A stretch of 64,000 bases of DNA from Pegoplata infirma (GCA_963921195.1 OY992539.1:157479307-157543306); one strand, 5' to 3'. Shown: positions 36,531 through 49,600, counted from the stretch's first letter. The notes: generated by a model from the letters alone, not told the origin. Made by a program: numbers and translations.

Positions 36531-39500
36531 AAAGACAAACCGCACAGTCTTGGCATATAAGATGAGGAAGTGTCAGGCAACAAACCAGCTCAAGTCCAAA
36601 CTGACATCAAGTTGTTTTGTTGGGCTCAAATAAAAGAAAAGCAACCCAGAGACGACTACAAGGAGTTTCTTGAAATTGTTTTATTAAACCTTGGCGAAAA
36701 TATTCCTAATAAGCATTTTAGCCCACCAGGACCCATCAGTCATGCTCGATGGATGGCAAAAGGCATCTTAAAATGTTTTTGTTCCGAAAATATATCGGTT
36801 TGGCCAAAAAAGAATTAAATGCACTTCTTTATGTGACCGTTTTCATCATAACAATTTACGTAAAAGCTTGGTTTAGCGCTACCAAAACAATAGAAGCTCC
36901 AAAAAATGATTTGAATTTTTTGAAAGCGATTGCCAATTATGCTTCAATTGATAAGATTCTGTCGCAACGATTGGTCAAGAGATTCTGTGGACATCTCTGG
37001 TATCTCAGTGGCGAAGCTGTTGCTCTCGCACTATTTGATCCGAATATCTCTTGTGAAATAAAACGAAAAATGTCGAATGCAATTCGTATATTTGAAGAAG
37101 AGAAAGAGGAATTGGAGGAAGAGTTATCAGACGATGAGATGGACGAATCGTCTAACGAAGACAGCGAGGAAGAAGAAGACGATGATATCGGGGAAGAAGA
37201 TGCCTCAGAGGATAGCGGTGACAGTGGCAACAAGGATTGTAATCCTCCAGTACATGTTGTTGGATTCGAAGGTGTGAAAAGAATTTGCATGGCATCGAAA
37301 CAAGTGAATCAAGAACTCATGGAAACTGATTTAAGCCACTACGTCACACCTGAGACTCCAACATTTTTTGCACGCTTCGGAATAACAACAAATTTCATTG
37401 CTTCCGATCCAAATATTTGGGAAAATCGTCAGGACTACCAGCGAGCGCTGCAAATCCCAGCAAAAAAAAATCGAAGTGGTGCAAAAAGAATAAGTGATTC
37501 ACTACATACATAGTAGCTATATGAGCCGATCTTCATATTCCAAAAGAAGTACTTTTATAAGCACTTCCAAAACTGCTAAAAAAATGCCAATAATAACAAC
37601 TTTCACCAGTTCTTTCCTCAATGATTTAGAAGTACCATTTTCATATGTGTTTACAAATGCAATTGAAAAGTACAAATTTGTGGCACTTAAGTATTGGATT
37701 TGTTTTGTTGAATATTTTTTTTTTATAATTTTATCTGATTTAATAAAAAGTTAAATTTTATAAATGAATTAACTTGATATGCCGCAAAAGCGAATTTGTT
37801 ATGTAAATTATGTTTTAAAAAAATACAGTTTCCAGATTTTTGTTAAAATTACCAAATGACTCAAGAAGTGCTAAAAAGATAACAAAAAAACTGTTAGCCC
37901 TTAAAAAAGACAAGGGTTAAATATAACCAAAAAAGAGCTAAGTTGGTATTGCCGTTTAAAGGTATAAAAACTCTTCTAAAAATATACGATATCTGATTTA
38001 AAATGAGAGAATTACTTTTTTTTATCTCTTCATTTTATTTATTGGATGTTTTTTTTTAACTACATGTATAAAAACATTTTTTTTTTATAATTTTTGGAGT
38101 TGTTTTGTAAATTATGTACAAAAAAAAACAATAAAAAGTTTCCAGATTATGGTAAAAATCAAATGACTTAAAAAGTGCTTAAAGGGCTAAAAAAGATAAC
38201 CAAAAAAAGGTGGTAGCCTTTAAAAAAAGGGCTGAATTATAGCCACAAAATGACTAAAAACTCTTCTAAACATTAGGGTATTCAATTAATCGAGGTTTTG
38301 GTTTAATCGGCTAATCGGGCAAATAATTAATCGCACTTAAAAAATTATGTTAGTAAAATCAACTGAAAATGTCAATTAAAATAACTACTTTGTAAGTTGT
38401 TTTGGGGTCAACTACTTTTTCAGTTAAATCAACTAACAATGTTAGTTATTTTAACTGACAAAAAACAACTGACTTATGTAGTAAAAACTACTTACATTTG
38501 TAGTCAAAACAACTAAAATGTAGTAAAAATAAAAAAATCAATATATAATTTTTTTTTTTTTTAAATATTTTTCAGAAAAAAAAATTGAAGACCAAATTTT
38601 TTCCAAGTTTTTTTTTTTAAAAAAAAAGTTGTGAAGAATAAAAATAACGAAATTTTTTTTTTTTGGAAAAAAACTTTAAAACTTTTCAGAGATAAAATAA
38701 ATAAAATTAACTACTTTAAATAACTGTTACTACATCACAGTACTTTTTTGTTAGTTGTTCAAAAAAACGACTTAAAATAACTAACAGAAATAGTTGTTTG
38801 ATATTTTTCATACAAAAACAACTGACTTTGTAGTTGAAAACAACTAACTACTGTAAAATATACAAATAACTAACATGTAGTAACTTACATAATTTTCTGA
38901 GTGCGGGGTTGAGATTTAATCGGTTAATAATCGAATAAATTTGAATTATTCGGTTAACCGAATAATAAAAATTTTAATTGAATATAAAACTAAGAACTCT
39001 ATGTACTTTTAAGAATTTTATTAATTTTATTTAAAATAAATCTTTATCCGATATGGCGAAGCTCTATAATGTTAGCCCAAATAAAGATTTTTTAAATGGT
39101 ACCCTGAAAATTTACCCTAAAATTGATACCCAAATTGATACCGGGCTTAGATGCACCTCTAGTAAGAGTTTCGAATTCGGTACTATTATATATCAACAAG
39201 ACAAATTGGTTGGTTTTCAAATTTGTTTTCTTTTATTTTTTAGGGACGAAATTGCAATAATTTTATCGGTCGATATCTCCGTAATGAAAAAAGATATCTT
39301 AAGGATTGCAAAAGTAATTTGAAGAATAAGTGAAGTATTTTTAGATGTGCTGAACTAATTATACATCATAAAATAATTCTCGGTTTTATAAGGTCCCGAA
39401 CATTGCGAATATCTGAGTTTATGCAGTACTGTCAATCGAAAATCTAAATATCTCAAAATAAGATAAATCACTTCTAAGGCCAGATTCGGATTAAGCGCAT

Positions 39501-40205
39501 GAAAAACTATTAGAAAAATATATACATCCACATTTAATTAATAATTAAACTAAATTATTAAAAACATCGATTTAATCTTAACCATTTCAAGTCTAAATAT
39601 TACATAATAAATATTAAACATTGTTAAAAATATCGTTTTGGTTTTGATTATTATTAGTGTAAATACTAAAAAAAAAAAAAATCTTAAAATCAATCCCAAA
39701 AAGTCATGAAATATGTACTTATTAAGAAGTGATGAAAAATCACTTCAAAATCACCATATAAAAATTACATAATCACATCCAAAATGCCAAGAAATATATA
39801 CTTCTAAAGAAGTGATGAAAAAAGCACTTCCAAAAGGTCAAGTTATATTAACATCCCGATCACTACTTCAGAAGTTGTGATGAAGATGTTAATATATATG
39901 TACATACTAAACACTAGTGATATTGTGTGTCACGCCCATATAAAATTCATCAGTGTTTCAGCTGAAGAAGAAGTACATCTGGTTCATAAGTTGTGGTGAA
40001 TTTTGTAGTGAATGGTAAGCTCTTTTTTTGCTGGGATATTACGTAAATTACATGTTGTCAACGACGCTGCCGAAAGAGGCGTAAAATTAATAGAAGACTA
40101 TAACAACGTGTTGTGCCGTAACGAGGAGGAAAAAATAGTTTTGCTTCAGGTCATGGCCGAAAATCGGAAAAAATATCCATCACACGATAAAAATAAATTA
40201 ATTTG
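36531..40205 (+). pseudogene. Broken gene inside the giant element, split by a 2.6-kb insertion
   Basis: Two reading frames join into one protein-like sequence. The first (from about 36561) reads through ...LGENIPNKHF... and ...ISHARWMAKGI. A small deletion near 36775 shifts to a second frame with ...MFLFRKYIGL..., ...FVKAWF-like and LWYLSGEAVALALFD. Next come about 45 residues rich in Glu, Asp and Ser (37095-37230), then ...MELTDLSHY-like sequence up to 37455. After the CCCAGC element the frame resumes at about 40038 with a tail holding VVNDAAERGVKLIEDYN and ending at 40205. Deleting the insert with one AT copy keeps the frame. From memory, this resembles an uncharacterised multi-copy arthropod protein family. 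I see no DDE or zinc-finger signature. It could be a transposase, an accessory protein or a captured gene. Confidence 0.6.
37456..40035 (-). mobile_element. CCCAGC-TIR element, copy B, inserted in the gene
   Basis: Inverted relative to copy A and collinear with it, without the DINE. AT stands on both sides (37454-37455, 40036-40037). One AT removed with the element rejoins the codons of the interrupted gene in frame, which fixes the insertion as a 2-bp duplication event. Frames such as 37494-37754 and 39053-39322 belong to the element and show no domain. Confidence 0.8.
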
Positions 40206-40370
40206 ATTTATAGTTATATTATTTATCATTTTTTATTATTTTCAAGTTAAAAAAAAATTTTTTTACGCTTAACAAAAGTTACTATTAAATTACAAATTGA
40301 AGACCTCGGATTTCTCGATAAAATAAATAAAAAAATTGTGGGGTAACACCTTGAAGATAGAGGGTAGGTA

Positions 40371-41756
40371 CCCAGCAAAAAAAGAGCTTACCATTCACTA
40401 CAAAATTCACCACAACTTATGAACCAGATGTACTTCTTCTTCAACTGAAACATTGATGAATTTAATATGGGCGTGACACACAAAGTATGTTCTTTTTATC
40501 GCCACTTTTCAGTGGCGAAAGATTGACACTTAAGTATAACATATATCACTAGTGTTTTTATTACAACTTCTGAAGTAGTGATCCGGATGTTAATATAACT
40601 TGACCTTTTGGAAGCACTTTTTTCATCACTTCTTTAGAAGTACATATTTCTTGGAATTTTGGGTGTGATTATGTCATTTTTATTTGGTGATTTAGAACTT
40701 CTAAATTAGAAGTTCTTTTTTCACTTATTTTTGTAAGATTGATTGAAAGAGTATTTTTTTGTAATATTTACACTAAAAACACTGTTCGACAGCAAAAACC
40801 TTCCAGTGAAATTTCTAACTGGTCCTTATAGATTTTGGTCTCCTGCTTCCAAATCTACCGTCCAAATTTTTCTAGCACGTACCGTTTTTGAGATATTCGC
40901 TGTTAAAAAGTAAAAAAAACATTTTTATTGGTCAACTGTTACGTATTCTTACGTTGCTTCCACGAAATAGGACTTGATTTCATATAAAATGGACCTCCTG
41001 ATTCCAAAACTGCAATCCACAATTTTCAAGCATGTTCTGTTTTTGAGATATTCGCGTTTGAAAATTTAAGTGTGATTTATAAAGATTATAAGTGCGTAAC
41101 AGTAGAGTTTAAGTTTTTCAAACGCCAATATTTCAAAAACAGTACGCGATAGAAAAATTTGGATGTCAGATTTGGAATAAAGATGCCTTATTTTTACTAA
41201 ATCGAGTTCTATTGTGTTTGAGCAATTTAAGAATACGTTACAGAGGAGACCCAAATATTTCAATATTAAAACGCGAATATCTTAAAAACCTTACGTGATA
41301 GAAACCAACTTCTTTTGATATAAGATATGAAATTTGAAAAATTTATCAATAATCGATTTTCGTCTTTTCGATTTTTTAAGCTCTAAATAAAGAGGAAAGA
41401 AATGCCATTACCAAATTTTGTCACCATTTTTGCAAAACCTAAATCTATTTGAAGCTGGACGTAGAAAAAATTGCATACTTCGTGTATCACCCTCATTCTA
41501 ATTGTTTCAGTTGAAAAAGAAGTTCATATGTTGTGGTGATTTGATTTGATTTGATTCCTAAGAACATATGAAAAAGGTACTTTAAAATCATCAAGCAAAG
41601 AACTGGTGAAAGATGTTTTTATTGTTATTTTGTAGCATTTTTGGAAGTGATTTTAAAAGTACTTCCTACGGAATATGAAGTTCGGCACCTATCGCTACTT
41701 TGTATGTAGTGAAACCACTACTTATTTTTGAACCACTTCGTTTATTTTTTGCTGGG
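40371..41756 (+). mobile_element. CCCAGC element, short type, tandem copy 1
   Basis: 1386 bp from CCCAGCAAAAAAAGAGCTTA to the terminal TTTTTTGCTGGG. The outer 100-200 bp at each end match copies A and B, but the interior is different, so it is a second subfamily. The left border is TA; the right neighbour is the 228-bp spacer. Confidence 0.85.
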
Positions 41757-41984
41757 TTATTTTGATAAAATTTTATGTTCTTTAAATGTGTTGAATGTAT
41801 TTATTTTAGCTTAAATAATTGTAATTGGGTTTGTGTCTTTTGCCTCTGGTAATATAAGGTAAAAGTCAGTACGCCAAAACACTTTAATATGCCACTTATA
41901 TTTAAGTTCTTATCAGATGAAAACAAAGATAAAATTCAAATTTTATTGTAGTGGCAAGTTCTTTGGAAAACTTTTGAATAACTA

Positions 41985-43370
41985 CCCAGCAAAAAAAGAG
42001 CTTACCATTCACTACAAAATTCACCACAACTTATGAACCAGATGTACTTCTTCTTCAACTGAAACATTGATGAATTTAATATGGGCGTGACACACAAAGT
42101 ATGTTCTTTTTATCGCCACTTTTCAGTGGCGAAAGATTGACACTTAAGTATAACATATATCACTAGTGTTTTTATTACAACTTCTGAAGTAGTGATCCGG
42201 ATGTTAATATAACTTGACCTTTTGGAAGCACTTTTTTCATCACTTCTTTAGAAGTACATATTTCTTGGAATTTTGGGTGTGATTATGTCATTTTTATTTG
42301 GTGATTTAGAACTTCTAAATTAGAAGTTCTTTTTTCACTTATTTTTGTAAGATTGATTGAAAGAGTATTTTTTTGTAATATTTACACTAAAAACACTGTT
42401 CGACAGCAAAAACCTTCCAGTGAAATTTCTAACTGGTCCTTATAGATTTTGGTCTCCTGCTTCCAAATCTACCGTCCAAATTTTTCTAGCACGTACCGTT
42501 TTTGAGATATTCGCTGTTAAAAAGTAAAAAAAACATTTTTATTGGTCAACTGTTACGTATTCTTACGTTGCTTCCACGAAATAGGACTTGATTTCATATA
42601 AAATGGACCTCCTGATTCCAAAACTGCAATCCACAATTTTCAAGCATGTTCTGTTTTTGAGATATTCGCGTTTGAAAATTTAAGTGTGATTTATAAAGAT
42701 TATAAGTGCGTAACAGTAGAGTTTAAGTTTTTCAAACGCCAATATTTCAAAAACAGTACGCGATAGAAAAATTTGGATGTCAGATTTGGAATAAAGATGC
42801 CTTATTTTTACTAAATCGAGTTCTATTGTGTTTGAGCAATTTAAGAATACGTTACAGAGGAGACCCAAATATTTCAATATTAAAACGCGAATATCTTAAA
42901 AACCTTACGTGATAGAAACCAACTTCTTTTGATATAAGATATGAAATTTGAAAAATTTATCAATAATCGATTTTCGTCTTTTCGATTTTTTAAGCTCTAA
43001 ATAAAGAGGAAAGAAATGCCATTACCAAATTTTGTCACCATTTTTGCAAAACCTAAATCTATTTGAAGCTGGACGTAGAAAAAATTGCATACTTCGTGTA
43101 TCACCCTCATTCTAATTGTTTCAGTTGAAAAAGAAGTTCATATGTTGTGGTGATTTGATTTGATTTGATTCCTAAGAACATATGAAAAAGGTACTTTAAA
43201 ATCATCAAGCAAAGAACTGGTGAAAGATGTTTTTATTGTTATTTTGTAGCATTTTTGGAAGTGATTTTAAAAGTACTTCCTACGGAATATGAAGTTCGGC
43301 ACCTATCGCTACTTTGTATGTAGTGAAACCACTACTTATTTTTGAACCACTTCGTTTATTTTTTGCTGGG
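41985..43370 (+). mobile_element. CCCAGC element, short type, tandem copy 2
   Basis: By eye indistinguishable from copy 1 over its whole length, with identical spacers on both sides. Non-coding. Confidence 0.85.
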
Positions 43371-43598
43371 TTATTTTGATAAAATTTTATGTTCTTTAAA
43401 TGTGTTGAATGTATTTATTTTAGCTTAAATAATTGTAATTGGGTTTGTGTCTTTTGCCTCTGGTAATATAAGGTAAAAGTCAGTACGCCAAAACACTTTA
43501 ATATGCCACTTATATTTAAGTTCTTATCAGATGAAAACAAAGATAAAATTCAAATTTTATTGTAGTGGCAAGTTCTTTGGAAAACTTTTGAATAACTA

Positions 43599-44984
43599 CC
43601 CAGCAAAAAAAGAGCTTACCATTCACTACAAAATTCACCACAACTTATGAACCAGATGTACTTCTTCTTCAACTGAAACATTGATGAATTTAATATGGGC
43701 GTGACACACAAAGTATGTTCTTTTTATCGCCACTTTTCAGTGGCGAAAGATTGACACTTAAGTATAACATATATCACTAGTGTTTTTATTACAACTTCTG
43801 AAGTAGTGATCCGGATGTTAATATAACTTGACCTTTTGGAAGCACTTTTTTCATCACTTCTTTAGAAGTACATATTTCTTGGAATTTTGGGTGTGATTAT
43901 GTCATTTTTATTTGGTGATTTAGAACTTCTAAATTAGAAGTTCTTTTTTCACTTATTTTTGTAAGATTGATTGAAAGAGTATTTTTTTGTAATATTTACA
44001 CTAAAAACACTGTTCGACAGCAAAAACCTTCCAGTGAAATTTCTAACTGGTCCTTATAGATTTTGGTCTCCTGCTTCCAAATCTACCGTCCAAATTTTTC
44101 TAGCACGTACCGTTTTTGAGATATTCGCTGTTAAAAAGTAAAAAAAACATTTTTAGGGGTCAACTGTTACGTATTCTTACGTTGCTTCCACGAAATAGGA
44201 CTTGATTTCATATAAAATGGACCTCCTGATTCCAAAACTGCAATCCACAATTTTCAAGCATGTTCTGTTTTTGAGATATTCGCGTTTGAAAATTTAAGTG
44301 TGATTTATAAAGATTATAAGTGCGTAACAGTAGAGTTTAAGTTTTTCAAACGCCAATATTTCAAAAACAGTACGCGATAGAAAAATTTGGATGTCAGATT
44401 TGGAATAAAGATGCCTTATTTTTACTAAATCGAGTTCTATTGTGTTTGAGCAATTTAAGAATACGTTACAGAGGAGACCCAAATATTTCAATATTAAAAC
44501 GCGAATATCTTAAAAACCTTACGTGATAGAAACCAACTTCTTTTGATATAAGATATGAAATTTGAAAAATTTATCAATAATCGATTTTCGTCTTTTCGAT
44601 TTTTTAAGCTCTAAATAAAGAGAAAAGAAATGCCATTACCAAATTTTGTCACCATTTTTGCAAAACCTAAATCTATTTGAAGCTGGACGTAGAAAAAATT
44701 GCATACTTCGTGTATCACCCTCATTCTAATTGTTTCAGTTGAAAAAGAAGTTCATATGTTGTGGTGATTTGATTTGATTTGATTCCTAAGAACATATGAA
44801 AAAGGTACTTTAAAATCATTAAGCAAAGAACTGGTGAAAGATGTTTTTATTGTTATTTTGTAGCATTTTTGGAAGTGATTTTAAAAGTACTTCCTACGGA
44901 ATATGAAGTTCGGCACCTATCGCTACTTTGTATGTAGTGAAACCACTACTTATTTTTGAACCACTTCGTTTATTTTTTGCTGGG
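43599..44984 (+). mobile_element. CCCAGC element, short type, tandem copy 3
   Basis: As copies 1 and 2 with a few substitutions (near 44155, 44622 and 44820). Its right end abuts TA and the continuation of the giant element's arm. Confidence 0.85.
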
Positions 44985-45141
44985 TATGTTTGAAGAAAAT
45001 GTTTTGGCTAAAAAAATATATGGGCAGGTCATACATTTGACTTCTCTACATACATTACTAATTTAGTTTTCCCCAGGGGAGCACCCCTATAAAGTGGGAA
45101 TACGGCGTAGGTATGTTCAGAAAAAATGTAGGGGGCAAAAA

Positions 45142-45747
45142 ATTTTTTTTTTTTTTTTTTTGGATTTTAATTTAAATGCCGGCACTCATGAAAAGCACAC
45201 AGAAAGGCAGGGTCTTCTTCCAATAGCTCCATGCACCAAACTTCCATTACCTTTGTAATGAAAGGCATAAAGTCTATGTGATTAACTTCCGAGTTTTATT
45301 ATTGGTGCTCTCCCACCAGTATATCAATCCAATTATGTGATAAATCCAATTTATTTCATCAAACAACCATTACCTTTGTAATGGAAGGCATGAAAATTAT
45401 GTGATTAACGTCTGAGTTTTATTATTGGTGCTCTCCCACCAGTATATTCATCCAATGAGGTGATTATCAAATCCAATTTATTTTATTTTCGTCACAACGT
45501 GTCCACCATTTACTTATAAAATGGCCGACACCAGCATATAAACGCCAAATCGATAGCACATTGATTTAGTAGAAATACCGCAAAATAACAGCAACAATGC
45601 TGTTACTAATCGAAACTCCACCAAAGCAAGTGCGGGGTGAGATGCAATTAGTACGAGCGTACAACAAACACACACACGTGTCTGTATTTAACCAAAACAA
45701 CTACAGCGACGAATGGATCCTTCTCGAACGCGATCCCAATTACAACT
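45142..45747 (-). mobile_element. Poly(T)-ended insert, probably retrotransposed, with a gene-like 5' piece
   Basis: GGGCAAAAA occurs on both sides (45133-45141 and 45748-45756), and the left arm has the uninterrupted site near 36370. The left border is a run of 19 T, so read on the minus strand the insert ends in poly(A), as after target-primed reverse transcription. Inside, a block of about 125 bp is tandemly duplicated (45242-45365 and 45367-45490; anchor 'ccattacctttgtaatg' and 'attattggtgctctcccacc'). Confidence 0.65.
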
Positions 45748-45755
45748 GGGCAAAA
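45597..45755 (+). pseudogene. Gene-like 5' fragment, product unknown
   Basis: An ATG at 45597 opens a frame starting MLLLIETPPKQ that holds HTHVSVFNQNNYSDEW and runs to the insert border at about 45755. It then continues only into element arm sequence, to 45839. Upstream, CATATAAACG (about 45535) could be a TATA box some 60 bases before the ATG. The codon use looks more coding-like than its surroundings. I do not recognise the protein. It points opposite to the orientation implied by the poly(T) run. Confidence 0.35.
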
Positions 45756-46643
45756 ATTAATGGGGGTCAGTCTGCATTTACCGTTCCTAAAAGGCAGAAT
45801 GGGAGCGGTTGGCGCAGATTTTATAAAAAAAAATTTTAAAATAAAAAAAAATGTGTGGGGACACCCTTAAGGCTTTAAAATAGAGGGTAGGTTTGTTTGG
45901 GGAAAATGTTGGGGCTGAAAAAATATTGGGGGTCGGTCACACATTTAACTTCTCTAGGGTCACCCCTGCGATAGTTAGAGCGGTGAGAGCAAGTTTTAGA
46001 AAAATGTCATTTTGTGTGGGAGACCCCTTAGGAATTGGAGATATGGAATTGGTATGTTCAGAAGAAGTGTTGGGGGCTAAAAATTATTGGGGGTTGGTCT
46101 TGATAATGATTCCTCTAGGAGGCACCATTGGACCGGTAGGAGCTTATTTAATACGACAATTTAAGAAAAAATAAAAAAAAATGTATGGGGACCACCCTAA
46201 GGATTGAAGATAGGGGGTAGGTATGTTCTAAGAAAATGTTGGGGTTGAAAAAATATTGGGGGTCGGTCATACATTTGATTCCTCTAGAGTGACTTCTAGG
46301 ACAGCTAGAGCGGTAGGAGCAAGATTTTTTAAAAATTGAACCTTTGTATGGGACCCCCCTTAGGGATTGGAGATAGGGCTTAGGTATGTTTGACAAAAGT
46401 GTTCAGGGGGAAAAAATAATGGGGGCCGGTCTCACATTTGACCCCTCTAGGAGCAAAACCAGGGGAGTTTTGGGCCTTTTTGTGGATTTTTTCCCCTCTA
46501 CGCCCAACTTTGACCCCGATGAGCGACCCCTAGATCCTGCATTTTTTTTACGAACCTCACAAATTAAGCGGTTCTAGCGTGTCGAAATCGAAAACTCGTG
46601 CACTATCCCACCCCTAATGTACATATCTTTCATTTTATAATCA

Positions 46644-48932
46644 CCCGGCTAAAAATAAATGTGTATGTTCATATATGGCTATGTATTGATCTTTATATGA
46701 TCATATCTGACATATTAGGAAACATATATGTGACCATATATGCAAGAAACGATCCCATATATGTGGTCGTATATAAAATATGTGCCATATATGATATCAT
46801 ATATGGAACCATATATGTTATCATAAAATGTTAAATCATAGTACATCTGTATGCAAATTTGAACCAGAATTACAAAATAAAAGTTTTTTACGAAAAAATT
46901 TTTGGAAAAGGTAAGTTTTCATTAACATGTACTTAGAATTTTAAAATCATATGTGTTAATTTTTTCCAGTTCATAACAAAAGTATAAGCGTCATAACAAG
47001 TATAAGCGTGGACTTTTTTATCGCAAATACAATATTATTGAGTACTTTGATGTTGAATAAAATGAAACTACGCAGCTTCGTTAATCTCGTGCAACTATGT
47101 GGAAATGGCATATGCACCACCATTATGTTTTCACTACGATTGAAATACTGCAAAGTATTTTGGAATCCCTTAAATACCGTATAAGCAGTTATGAGGCCGA
47201 GTTACGTTGATCTTTCTCAACTTGGAGAAGAGGACATTTGCACCACCAGAACGGACAGGGCATATGCACCACCATAACGTTATCACTACGGTTCCAACAC
47301 TACAAACTGTTTTGAAAACGCTTACTTTCGCCATAGCAAATCGAAATGAAATTACCTTCTTTTCAGTCAGATCAGTTTTGAGGTTGAGTAACGATTTGGG
47401 AAGGACAACGTTTTTACTTACAATTACAAGAAATCTGTCAATAAGCGAAAGTGACAACCTGTCACATTATCGCCATGATGTAAATTTACATAAAAAAAAA
47501 TTTGGAAAAGGTAAGCTTTCATTAATATGTATTTGAATTTTAAAATCATGTTTTAATTTTTTCCAGCTCATCGTCATAACAAGTATAAGCGTGGACATTT
47601 TATTCCAAAACAAGATCATATTCAAAATGAGTAAATGTAAATATGTCGCAAATACAATATTATTAAGTAATTTGATGTTGAAGAAAATTAAACTACACAG
47701 ATTCGTTAATCTCGTGCATCTTGCTGTAGAGGTCATATGCACCACCATAATGTTATCACTACGATTGCAATACTGCAAACTATTTTAAAAACCATTAATG
47801 TCGCCATAGCAAATTAGAAAGATCGTGTAAGCAGTTTTAAGGCCGGGTTAAGTTAAGCTCACTCAACTTGGAAAAGAGGACATATGCACCACCAGAATGT
47901 TATCACTACGATTCCAACACTATAAATTATTTTGAAATCCCATACGGTCGCAATAGTAAATTGGAAATGGAAAGAACGTATAAGTTTGGAGGCCGAGTTA
48001 CTATTTAAAGAAAATTCGACCGTAAGGAGCTACGTTAAGCTCGCTCAAGAAGGAGGAGAGTGCATATGCACCACCATAACGTTATCACTACGGTTCCAAC
48101 ACTACAAACTATTTTAAAATCGCTTACTGTCGCCATAGAAAATCGAAATGAAAAAACGTATGATCAGTTTTAAGGTTGAGCAACGATTTCGGAAGGACAA
48201 CGTTTTTACTTACAATCACAAGAAAGCTGTCAATTAGCGAAATTGACAACCTGGCACATTGTTGCCCTGATGTAAGTAAAAATAGTTTCTTATCCCTATC
48301 CTTCAAATATCGTTACACACATAGCCCAGAAAGATAAAATACATACTTCTAAATATATTGCTTTTAATCGAAGTCTTAGTTGATATATTAGATCTTTTAT
48401 GTTCAATTTATTTTTTTGAATATCAAAATGTATTCTCGTATCTATAAGTTTAATTATATATTTTTATATGGTCACCAAAAATGCAAACGATAGTAACTAA
48501 ATAATCAAAATCATCAAACTAAAGGTGTCCATTAAAATATATGAAAAACACCAGTAATGAATAAAAAAATATTTTTTGTTTTTAATTATACTTACGTACA
48601 TCGTTTGCAATTCTGGTGAATATATACATAATAATCTATTACATATAGTTTAAGATGAAAAAATAAATAAAAAATATTAAAAATAATGTAAAAGAAATTA
48701 AAAACAACATCATATATGATCCAATATATGATGCAATATATGATCCAATATATGATTCAATATATGATCTAATATATGGTCACATATATTGGATCATATA
48801 TGATCGTGTCTTATATAAGCGCCAATTTTGGAATATGTTCATATATGAGACCATATTTGATACTATATATGATACTGTATATGGTCTCATATATGATATC
48901 ATATATGATAATATACAACATTTTTAGCCGGG
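46644..48932. mobile_element. CCCGGCTAAAAAT-TIR element carrying repeated retroelement fragments
   Basis: CCCGGCTAAAAAT at 46644 is matched in reverse at 48932. Both subterminal regions (46665-46815 and 48705-48915) are dense in CATATATG-type palindromic words. The interior repeats itself: about 46890-47200 again at 47490-47790. A 65-bp motif starting 'catatgcaccaccata' recurs near 47109, 47260, 47736, 47880 and 48062. That motif and the following 'gccatagcaaat' and 'aaggacaacgtttttactta' stretches match the non-LTR coding sequence at 56585-56760. The CA on both borders is too short to prove a duplication. Confidence 0.65.
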
Positions 48933-48937
48933 CATAG

Positions 48938-49600
48938 TCAAAATCGACTCTTTAACATACTAAATAAGTTTTTCACTCTTACAAGGGAAGTATCTCAACC
49001 CTTATGAACCGATTTGCATGAAACGTAAAATATAGATAAAAGAGACAATTCTAAGGTGGGGTGTTTCGGCTTATCGGCCATATCGGGGATTAAGGGGTTC
49101 AAAACATGGGTCAAAAAATGGCGAAAAAATCGTTTTTTGGATTTTTCAGCCATTTCTTTCTAAGAAACTATATGATGTTTACATATGAGAAGAAAGGTTT
49201 TTTTAATGCCTATCCAACGGTGACATAACCTTGTAAAAGTTTGGCTTCGTTAAATACTTTTTTCATGAAAATGTGAAAATTTTGGGGGGTTTTTATATGA
49301 AGACATAGAGCTACGATGTCCATATGAATCCGAAATAATCTTTATTAAATTTAAGTCGACACGTATTTTTGCTCTAGAGGATATTCCCGTTAGTTCGTGA
49401 GTTATCGAAATTTTCCCGGAGGTCCATATGGTTTCATAAGGGGACAACGAAATTTTGAAACACTGATATGGCCGAAAAGCCGAGACACCCCAACCTTAAA
49501 ATCGTCTCATTTATATATATTTTAAGTTTCAGGCAAATCGGTTCATAAGGGTTGAGATACTTCCCTTGTTAGCTTAACCTAGGAACAACGACGAGGACGT
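48938..49600. repeat. Inverted-repeat block in the right arm
   Basis: About 48985-49100 ('acaagggaagtatctcaaccc...') is the reverse complement of about 49455-49575. The outer bases resemble 35266-35310 and 35330-35360 of the left arm, so the block may be a rearranged duplicate of arm sequence or an inserted fold-back. It is absent from the left arm. Confidence 0.5.

Larger units (their letters stand above)
40371..44984 (+). repeat. Tandem array: three CCCAGC elements, period 1614 bp
   Basis: Three 1386-bp elements are separated by two identical 228-bp spacers (41757-41984 and 43371-43598). The outer borders show a single TA duplication (40369-40370 and 44985-44986), and the interrupted arm sequence continues across it. 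Copies differ at only a few positions, for example 'attggtcaac' against 'aggggtcaac' near 44155 and one base near 44622 and 44820. The 65-codon minus frame repeats exactly every 1614 bp. Confidence 0.9.

Noticed and set aside
36937..37290. 117-codon Ser-rich frame on the minus strand
   Set aside because: Antisense shadow of the acidic Glu/Asp/Ser coding stretch of the broken gene.
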